Source: Candidatus Zhuqueibacterota bacterium
GTDB taxonomy: Bacteria > Zhuqueibacterota > Zhuqueibacteria > Oceanimicrobiales > Oceanimicrobiaceae
DNA length: 64,000 nt
Assembly (NCBI GenBank): GCA_029262055.1
Contig: JAJDAD010000035.1
Location: forward strand, 1 to 64,000
Direction: 5' to 3'
Part shown: positions 58,644-64,000 of the stretch, in pieces
How positions within the stretch are numbered: position 1 is the stretch's first letter
Layout of the letters: every line of letters starts with the position of its first letter
Program-made: the position numbers and the translations under genes
The notes under the pieces: generated by a model
The model's database searches: none
The model's input: the letters and a program-made list of their open reading frames with translations, nothing else
What the model was told of the DNA's origin: nothing

Positions 58644-59600
58644 ATGCGAATGAGAATGTTGCTCCTTTGTCTCACATCGTCCCTGCTCAGTTGCAGCCCC
58701 GAAACACTGGAAATGCAATCGAACCCCGGTCCGGTAGATCGCACGGCTATTCTGGGACGCTGGGACGCGACCGTCTACGATATTCAGGGTGTCTATCCTT
58801 CCTGGTTTGAAATCGAGGAGAAAGACGACGAGTTGGGCGGTAGCTTTGTCGGGCGCTACGGCAACGCGCGTCCCATCCGCTACCTGCATTTTGACGGCGA
58901 TCAGCTCTATCTGTCCCTGCCCCGGCAATATGAAAGGCCGGTTGAGGACCTGCTCTTCGTCGGCAAGGTCGAGGATGGCAGGATTGACGGCCAGACCAAA
59001 AGTGAATCCGGAAAGGTCATTCGGTTCCAGGCCGAGCGCGCCCCGGCGCTGGAATTCTCCGGTGCGCCTGAGTGGGGCGAGCCCATCGAACTCATTCGTC
59101 AAGACCTGTCGAACTGGATGCCGCGCAACCCAAATCATGAGAACAAGTGGCGGGTCGAGGATGACCTGCTAATCAACGGTGACCGGGGTACGGACCTGAT
59201 CACGCGTGAGAAGTTCACCGACTTCAAGCTGCACCTCGAATTCAAATATCCTGAAGGCAGCAACAGCGGTGTCTATTTGCGCGGCCGTTATGAAGTGCAA
59301 ATCGAAGATAACTACGGCAAGGAACCGACCAATCGGAGGGCGGGAGGTGTGTACGGCTTCCTGACCCCGGCCAGGATGGCGATCAAACCGGCAGGTGAGT
59401 GGAACACTTACGACATCACGCTGCTCGGACGAAAGATCTCTGTGCGGCTGAATGATGAGCTGATTATCGATAACGGCGAGATTCCCGGTGTGACGGGTGG
59501 CGCCCTCGAGAGCCGTGAGGGGGACCCCGGTCCCATCATGCTGCAGGGCGACCACGGCCGGATCAGTTTCAGGAACATTGTCCTCACGCCGGCAAAATGA
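58644..59600 (+). CDS. DUF1080 lipoprotein with N-terminal extra domain
   Basis: 318 residues. Lipoprotein signal (LTSSLLSCS), a 110-residue beta-rich domain (LGRWDATVYDIQGVYPSWFEIEE; GSFVGRYGNARPI), then a DUF1080 jelly-roll (LSNWMPRNPNHENKWRVEDDLLING; DFKLHLEFKYPEGSNSGVYLRGRYEVQIED; PGPIMLQGDHGRISFRNIVL). It is the second DUF1080 in the cluster and differs by this N-terminal domain. It is expected to cleave keto-glycosides at the cell surface. AAAGGAAACAG precedes ATG 58644; a start at the third Met is possible. Confidence 0.92.
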   Translation: MRMRMLLLCLTSSLLSCSPETLEMQSNPGPVDRTAILGRWDATVYDIQGVYPSWFEIEEKDDELGGSFVGRYGNARPIRYLHFDGDQLYLSLPRQYERPVEDLLFVGKVEDGRIDGQTKSESGKVIRFQAERAPALEFSGAPEWGEPIELIRQDLSNWMPRNPNHENKWRVEDDLLINGDRGTDLITREKFTDFKLHLEFKYPEGSNSGVYLRGRYEVQIEDNYGKEPTNRRAGGVYGFLTPARMAIKPAGEWNTYDITLLGRKISVRLNDELIIDNGEIPGVTGGALESREGDPGPIMLQGDHGRISFRNIVLTPAK

Positions 59601-59952
59601 GGTTCTGTATTGTTTGGTGTGGGTAATTTGGAAAAAAATACGCCACGGATGAAAGCATTGTCGTCAAAAACCAGTCACAATGTTCGCTGGTTTGAACACC
59701 TGGTTTTCGGCACGTTCCAATTCCATAATTTATAGCACCAGATTTCAAGAAAGCAGTCCTGAAAAAAAACTGTACACCTCAAGAATCCGTGTTTCATCAG
59801 TGAGAATCCGTGGCCAAGAAGATCCTTAATTCTGACAGAACAGTCAATCCGTGGCGAAAGACCGGAATAAGAGGACTACTTCAACCGCACTAAACACCAT
59901 AGACCCAAAATGATTTTTTCTTAGATAACGTTTTTTAGAGGGAGAACAAGAA
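59601..59952. other. Intergenic region with short dispersed repeats
   Basis: About 350 bases with no gene. It holds three copies of the 8-mer AATCCGTG (see 59784-59853) and an AT-rich stretch before the discoidin-like gene. No promoter boxes can be placed with confidence. Confidence 0.5.
59784..59853 (+). repeat. Three AATCCGTG repeats at helical-turn spacing
   Basis: AATCCGTG occurs at 59784-59791, 59805-59812 and 59846-59853, that is 21 and 41 bases apart, close to two and four turns of DNA. Flanks are partly shared. This could be a set of operator half-sites or a decayed member of a short repeat family. Confidence 0.5.
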
Positions 59953-60834
59953 ATGAACAAGGCGAATCACCTACTCAGCAGCAAATCGTGTTTCACAGCG
60001 CTCTTGCTCCTGCTTGTGCTTGCTTTTGCTTGTGCGGAAGAGCCTGCGAAAAAAGCAGAAGAGCAGCCTGAAATGCATGTCGAAGACAAGGTAATGCCGG
60101 AAACAGAAGAAAGCGATGAACCGGAGCAACCCGAAGAGCCGGAGAAAACCACACCGGTCGAAATGAGCGAGCCCAAGACGGCTGAACCGGTCAAAAAGGC
60201 GCCGCAGAAAAAAGTGGTCGCAGAACCGGCCTCAGGCGGGATGCTGCCGTTGGATCTGAAACTGCCAAAACCCATGTTTATCGGTACGCCGCAGAACTTC
60301 AGAGTCGACAAACTGGAGAAACCGCTGGGCAAACCGCGTCCTCCCTTTTTAGTGCCTGCGGGCACAAAGAATGTAGCATCCGGGCGACCCGTTGCCAGCA
60401 CTGACGATGCGCCCATCATCGGTGAAATCAGCATGATCACGGACGGCGACAAAGAGGCGGCGGACGGCAGTTACGTCGAACTCGGCCCTTTCTTGCAGCA
60501 CATCACCATCGATCTCGGAGCCCGGCACGACATTTACGCGATTCTGCTCTGGCATTTTCACAAGCAGGCCAGGGTCTATTATGATGTGGTCCTCCAGGCA
60601 GCGGACAATCCTGATTTCAGCGAAAACGTCCAGACGCTGTTCAACAACGACCATGACGAGTCCGCCGGGATTGGCGCGGGCAAGGACTTGCACTATGTCG
60701 AAACATCCGAAGGCAGGCTGATAGATGCCAAGGGTGTGCAGGCGCGCTACGTCCGGCTCTACAGCAACGGCAATACCAACAACGACTTGAATCACTACAT
60801 CGAAGTTGAAGTTTACGGCAAGCCTGCAATGTGA
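59953..60834 (+). CDS. Lipoprotein with discoidin (F5/8 type C)-like domain
   Basis: 293 residues. Lipoprotein signal (LLLLVLAFAC), a 100-residue Glu/Pro/Lys-rich linker, then a beta-sandwich domain: NVASGRPVASTDDAPIIGEISMITDGDKEAADGSYVELGPFLQHITIDLG, then HDIYAILLWHFHK and QARYVRLYSNG. The layout ASxGxPVxSxD..xIxDGD..xIDLG..YVRLYS is that of F5/8 type C carbohydrate-binding modules. The stop overlaps the start of the membrane protein as ATGA, so the two are coupled and probably act on the same surface polymer. Confidence 0.82.
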   Translation: MNKANHLLSSKSCFTALLLLLVLAFACAEEPAKKAEEQPEMHVEDKVMPETEESDEPEQPEEPEKTTPVEMSEPKTAEPVKKAPQKKVVAEPASGGMLPLDLKLPKPMFIGTPQNFRVDKLEKPLGKPRPPFLVPAGTKNVASGRPVASTDDAPIIGEISMITDGDKEAADGSYVELGPFLQHITIDLGARHDIYAILLWHFHKQARVYYDVVLQAADNPDFSENVQTLFNNDHDESAGIGAGKDLHYVETSEGRLIDAKGVQARYVRLYSNGNTNNDLNHYIEVEVYGKPAM

Positions 60835-62420
60835 AATGGTCTCGTGAGAACCTCCTGATTCTGCTCGCAATCGCGGCCGCCGCCACAGCGCTGCGCGTAC
60901 CGCGTCTGCAAGAGCGTCCCATGCACACCGATGAGGCTGTGCATGCTATCAAATTCGGCGCGCTGCTGGAAGACGGGTTCTATCGCTACGACAGTCACGA
61001 GTTTCACGGCCCGACACTCAATTATCTGACCCTGATTCCGGCCTGGCTCAGCTCAGCCGGGAAACTCACGGAAATCGACGAAACTACCTTACGTATCGTC
61101 CCGGTTTGTTTCGGGGTTTTGGTAGTTTTGATGGTTTTCGTGCTCACCGGTGCACTCGGGCGTCCTGCTGTTCTGGTGGCAGCACTTCTCACCGCCCTCT
61201 CACCTGCGATGGTCTTCTACAGCCGCTACTACATTCAGGAAATGCTGATGGTCTGCTTTACATTTGCGGCCGTTCTATCCGGTTACCGCTACACGCTGAC
61301 CAGAAAGGCGATCTGGGCGGGCGCAACCGGGGTGTTCCTGGGGCTGATGCACGCCACCAAGGAAACCTGCATCATCGCCTATGCCGCCATGTTATTGGCG
61401 ATCTTGTTGACCTACTTGCCGGACCGTGACCTGCGGCACAAGCTTCGTGACTGGAAGGACCAAATCAGGCCAGGGCATCTCGTCATCGCAGGCGCCGTCA
61501 TGTTCGTGGCCTCGGCTTTGTTCTACTCTTCCTTTCTTAGCAATGCCGCCGGGATAGTGGATTCCGTGACGGCATACAAGACCTACCTCAGCCGGGCCGG
61601 ACACGACAACCTGCACATTCACCCCTGGTACTATTACCTGAAAATGCTGTTGTTCTCCAGGTACGGCAGCGGCCCGATCTGGAGTGAGGCACTGATTCTT
61701 TTTCTGGCCCTGGCCGGAATGCTGGCCGCCTTCAAATGGAGTGACCGGTTCGAATGCGAGCGGGCATTGATTCGGTTCGTGTCCTTCTATTCAATCCTGA
61801 TGACGGTGGCCTATTCCGTCATTCCGTACAAGACACCCTGGAACCTGATCGAGTTTTTACATCCGCTGATCTTGATGGCCGGTGTGGGTGCAGCGGCAAT
61901 CATAAAGTACACGGAGCGCAAACCACGTCTTTTCAGAATCCTACTCGGTTGCGTCCTGACACTCGGGTTAGGTCATCTTGCCGGGCAAGCATATCTCGCA
62001 AACTACGAGTATTTTGAAGACCCGGTTAACCCGTACGTTTATGCGCACCCGCTTTCGGACACGTACCAGGTGGTTTCGAGAGTTGAAGAACTCGCGACAG
62101 TTCACCCTGACGCGCACAACATGCAGGTCGAGGTAATTTTTCCAGACAGTGATTATTGGCCGCTGCCATGGTATTTGCGCGCGTTTCCCAACGTAGGCTG
62201 GTGGCAAGAGGTCGACGCAAAGACGCTGGCGGCTCCCGTCATAATTGCTTCCCCCGCCGTGGAAAGCGACCTGATGCGAAAGCTGTATGAGATTCCGCCG
62301 CCGGGGGCGAGACATCTGTATGTGCCGCTCTTTGATTCACATATCGCATTGCGTCCAAATATTGAAATCACGGGCTATGTGAGAAATGATTTGTGGAATG
62401 CATATCTACAGACTAAATGA
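60831..62420 (+). CDS. Multi-pass membrane protein of the Agl23/TIGR03663, GT39-like group
   Basis: 529 residues with about 10-12 membrane helices. The first loop has RPMHTDEAVHAIKFGALLEDGFYRYDSHEFHGPTLNYLT, the DE-containing catalytic loop pattern of GT39/GT83-type polyprenyl-phosphate glycosyltransferases and the FHGPTLxYLT signature of TIGR03663. A C-terminal exported region of about 120 residues follows. Archaeal relatives (Agl23) are linked to lipid-linked sugar handling. Start ATG overlaps the previous TGA. It probably moves a sugar from a lipid carrier to a surface acceptor, perhaps aided by the coupled lipoprotein. Confidence 0.85.
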   Translation: MKWSRENLLILLAIAAAATALRVPRLQERPMHTDEAVHAIKFGALLEDGFYRYDSHEFHGPTLNYLTLIPAWLSSAGKLTEIDETTLRIVPVCFGVLVVLMVFVLTGALGRPAVLVAALLTALSPAMVFYSRYYIQEMLMVCFTFAAVLSGYRYTLTRKAIWAGATGVFLGLMHATKETCIIAYAAMLLAILLTYLPDRDLRHKLRDWKDQIRPGHLVIAGAVMFVASALFYSSFLSNAAGIVDSVTAYKTYLSRAGHDNLHIHPWYYYLKMLLFSRYGSGPIWSEALILFLALAGMLAAFKWSDRFECERALIRFVSFYSILMTVAYSVIPYKTPWNLIEFLHPLILMAGVGAAAIIKYTERKPRLFRILLGCVLTLGLGHLAGQAYLANYEYFEDPVNPYVYAHPLSDTYQVVSRVEELATVHPDAHNMQVEVIFPDSDYWPLPWYLRAFPNVGWWQEVDAKTLAAPVIIASPAVESDLMRKLYEIPPPGARHLYVPLFDSHIALRPNIEITGYVRNDLWNAYLQTK

Positions 62421-62436
62421 AAAAAAGATGTGAAAC

Positions 62437-63399
62437 ATGATTCAGTCCAACAGGGATTTCACAGTTGGAGGCGGAATAGAGGCGCTGCATCGATTCAGTC
62501 ACCCGGCAATGGCGACGGTGTACGAGATCATAGTCGTGCATGAGGATGGTAACTACGCCCGGCAGGCGGCGAACGAAGCCTTTCATGAGCTTGACCGGCT
62601 TGAGCAGGAACTCAGCCGGTTCATTGAAAACAGCGACATCGCGCGAATCAATAGTCAGTCCGCAAACCAGCCCACACGGATCGGGCTGGCCACATTCGAA
62701 TGTCTGCAGCAGAGTCTCCAAATATTTCAGGAAACCGGTGGCGCTTTTGACATCACGGTGGGTCCGCTTCTGAAATGCTGGCTAAATGAAGATAAAACCG
62801 TACGCACCCCATCTGACCAGGAGCTTGAGCTTGCGAGCGGACACGTTGGTCTGCACCACCTGCAATTGAATGAGGACCGGCACACTGTCACGGTCGATGT
62901 AGGCCCCATGCTTATCGATCTCGGCGGTATCGGAAAAGGCTACGCACTAACACAATTGGCACAACTGCTGCAGGAGTGGGAGCTTGCTACGGTTTTTCTT
63001 CAAGGTGGAGATAGTTCGGCGCTTGCGCTTGGGGCTCCGCCCGGGATGCCGGGTTGGCCGATCACTTTGAGCAGTCCGAGCAATCGCGCACAGGTCTTGT
63101 CACGTTTCTATCTGCGTGATCGGGCTTTGAGTGGTTCCGGGCTACAAAAGGGACAGCACATCATTGACCCACGTTCGGGACGGCCGGTCAGCAGCGCCAC
63201 TGCGGCCTGGGCTTGTAGCGCGGACGCAGCCGGAAGCGACGCTCTGTCTACGGCGTTTATGATAATGAACCACGATGAAATCGCGGCATATTGCGCCGGC
63301 AACCCGGATGTCCTGGCGCTGGTCGTCAGTCAAGGCGACCGGAGCGGGTCGGGGCAGGAGGTTGTATCACGCTTCGGACCGTGGGACAAAGTGGGGTAG
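62437..63399 (+). CDS. apbE: FAD:protein FMN transferase
   Basis: 320 residues. ApbE signatures: FHELDRLEQELSRFIENSDIARIN, TGGAFDITVGPLL, the FAD/Mg loop LIDLGGIGKGYALTQLAQLL, LQGGDSSALALG and HIIDPRSGRPVSSATAAW, with the Ser/Thr metal site SDALSTAF. Transfers FMN onto Thr/Ser of electron-transfer proteins such as NqrC, RnfG or FMN-binding-domain proteins. No signal peptide is evident, which is unusual, since most ApbE proteins act outside the cytoplasm. No acceptor protein is encoded in the window. It follows the membrane protein gene by 16 bases. Confidence 0.93.
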   Translation: MIQSNRDFTVGGGIEALHRFSHPAMATVYEIIVVHEDGNYARQAANEAFHELDRLEQELSRFIENSDIARINSQSANQPTRIGLATFECLQQSLQIFQETGGAFDITVGPLLKCWLNEDKTVRTPSDQELELASGHVGLHHLQLNEDRHTVTVDVGPMLIDLGGIGKGYALTQLAQLLQEWELATVFLQGGDSSALALGAPPGMPGWPITLSSPSNRAQVLSRFYLRDRALSGSGLQKGQHIIDPRSGRPVSSATAAWACSADAAGSDALSTAFMIMNHDEIAAYCAGNPDVLALVVSQGDRSGSGQEVVSRFGPWDKVG

Positions 63400-63428
63400 C
63401 TCGACCTGGTGGGACAGCGGAGTGGCGG

Positions 63429-64000
63429 TCAGTCAATTTGGATGTTAAGAGCGGACTTTCCCGTTGCGGTTTCGACTATCTCAAACTTCACCCTGGTCTG
63501 GGCTGAGATGGTGCGATAGCCTTCCCCCGGTATGGTGGTAAAGTTGAAGAACAGCTTCTGGTCGTCTTGTTCATCGACGATCATGCCATTGCCGCTTTGT
63601 TTATCAAAGTGGAGCACGAAGCCCTCGGAAACCGGGTTTCCGCTTGCACCCAGTGGCCTCCCGGTGGCCCAAAAGTGTTGCGGAACTCTTAACTGTTTTC
63701 TTCCCTCCGTGTTCCAGGCTTCGTACGGATAGTAGTCCTGTTCACTCATGATTCTTCGCAAATCCTGTCGCAACTCTTCAGCAGTTGGCCTGCCTACAAA
63801 GAACCAGCCGTCATAGATTTTCCGAATTCTCAGATCGGGATTGCAGATAAAAGTATACGGCTGCGCGGTATAGGCGTACTCTCCTTCGGTTTCATCCAAA
63901 ATGCCCAACGAGGTGATGAGTTCTCGATTCTCATCGGAGAAGAATGGCCAGGTTGCCCCCAAGCCCGCCCTGAATGCGGATAAGACCCTGGGACTATCGA
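63429..64000 (-). CDS. Peroxiredoxin-like protein fused to a cold-shock domain (N-terminus beyond window)
   Basis: The frame is open to the right edge, so the start lies outside; a TTG at 63960-63962 is only internal. The visible N-terminal part, DSPRVLSAFRAGLGATWPFFSDENRELITSL, matches the second half of an AhpC/TSA peroxiredoxin, and AQPYTFICNPDLRIRKIYDGWFFVG its last strands. After a linker of about 40 residues the C-terminus reads GFVLHFDKQSGNGMIVDEQ, LFFNFTTIPGEGYRTI and RVKFEIVETATGKSALNI. This is a cold-shock (CSD/OB) domain pattern with changes at the RNP motifs. The peroxidatic Cys would be outside the window. Convergent with apbE, 29 bases away. Confidence 0.75.
   Translation of the reverse strand, partial: DSPRVLSAFRAGLGATWPFFSDENRELITSLGILDETEGEYAYTAQPYTFICNPDLRIRKIYDGWFFVGRPTAEELRQDLRRIMSEQDYYPYEAWNTEGRKQLRVPQHFWATGRPLGASGNPVSEGFVLHFDKQSGNGMIVDEQDDQKLFFNFTTIPGEGYRTISAQTRVKFEIVETATGKSALNIQID

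Noticed and set aside
1-64000. tRNA, rRNA, CRISPR, insertion sequence, prophage or replication origin
   Set aside because: I looked through the intergenic regions and gene content and saw no supporting signature; small RNAs cannot be excluded by eye.

Overview
The window looks like chromosomal DNA of a free-living bacterium of the FCB group (Bacteroidota, Ignavibacteria, Calditrichota, candidate division KSB1 and relatives). The main evidence is six secreted proteins that end in the same C-terminal module (core NYPNPFNP, final KKMLLLK or similar). That module is the FlgD-like sorting signal used for outer-membrane or type IX secretion in this group. A hybrid two-component regulator of the Bacteroidota HTCS layout, several Tat-exported Gfo/Idh/MocA proteins and DUF1080 lipoproteins agree with this. 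Base composition is slightly above half GC. I saw no rRNA, tRNA, CRISPR array, transposase or phage gene.

Layout. (1) 1-7665, plus strand: a nucleotide-sugar and surface-polysaccharide operon: CDP-glucose 4,6-dehydratase (cut by the left edge), class III aminotransferase, DUF4910 aminopeptidase-like protein, sugar C-methyltransferase, glucose-1-phosphate cytidylyltransferase, PIG-L deacetylase, WecG/TagA glycosyltransferase. Together they suggest a branched, probably amino-modified CDP-deoxysugar. (2) 7662-17893: housekeeping genes. DNA polymerase I and a DUF3467 gene are divergent from back-to-back promoters. A membrane-anchored ferredoxin-like protein follows, then a minus-strand operon (fused fatty-acid kinase FakA/FakB, PlsY, SirB1-like protein, zinc-ribbon/TPR protein) that couples acyl-phosphate formation to lysophosphatidate synthesis. 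A TPR-parvulin protein and a small lipoprotein close the region. (3) 18037-21645: a large exported metalloprotease, a Cache-type lipoprotein and a small membrane protein. (4) 22319-29250: the most unusual region. It holds a double-FHA protein, a four-module flavoprotein/FHA/FHA/ferredoxin fusion, a transmembrane Ser/Thr kinase, and convergent to them an arginyltransferase-like (ATE/GNAT) protein with a PurD-like ATP-grasp ligase. It reads like a phosphothreonine-gated redox system beside an aminoacyl-transfer pair.

(5) 29655-43199, minus strand: six sorted secreted proteins (subtilase with FG-GAP repeats, PQQ quinoprotein, FG-GAP/UnbV protein, two paralogous BNR-type propellers, an NHL-type propeller) and one lipoprotein hydrolase. 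Upstream on the same strand is a 1395-residue HTCS regulator (43434-47621). (6) 48236-59600, plus strand: a sugar-oxidation cluster with a Tat-exported TIM-barrel isomerase, an MFS permease, three Gfo/Idh/MocA oxidoreductases (two Tat-exported), two DUF1080 lipoproteins, a seven-heme cytochrome c, a membrane cytochrome b-like protein and a NagB-like deaminase. (7) 59953-64000: a discoidin-like lipoprotein overlapping a GT39-type membrane protein (Agl23/TIGR03663-like), ApbE, and at the right edge a truncated peroxiredoxin-like protein fused to a cold-shock domain.

All calls come from reading motifs by eye. No database search was run, so family names are strong where several signature motifs are present and tentative elsewhere.
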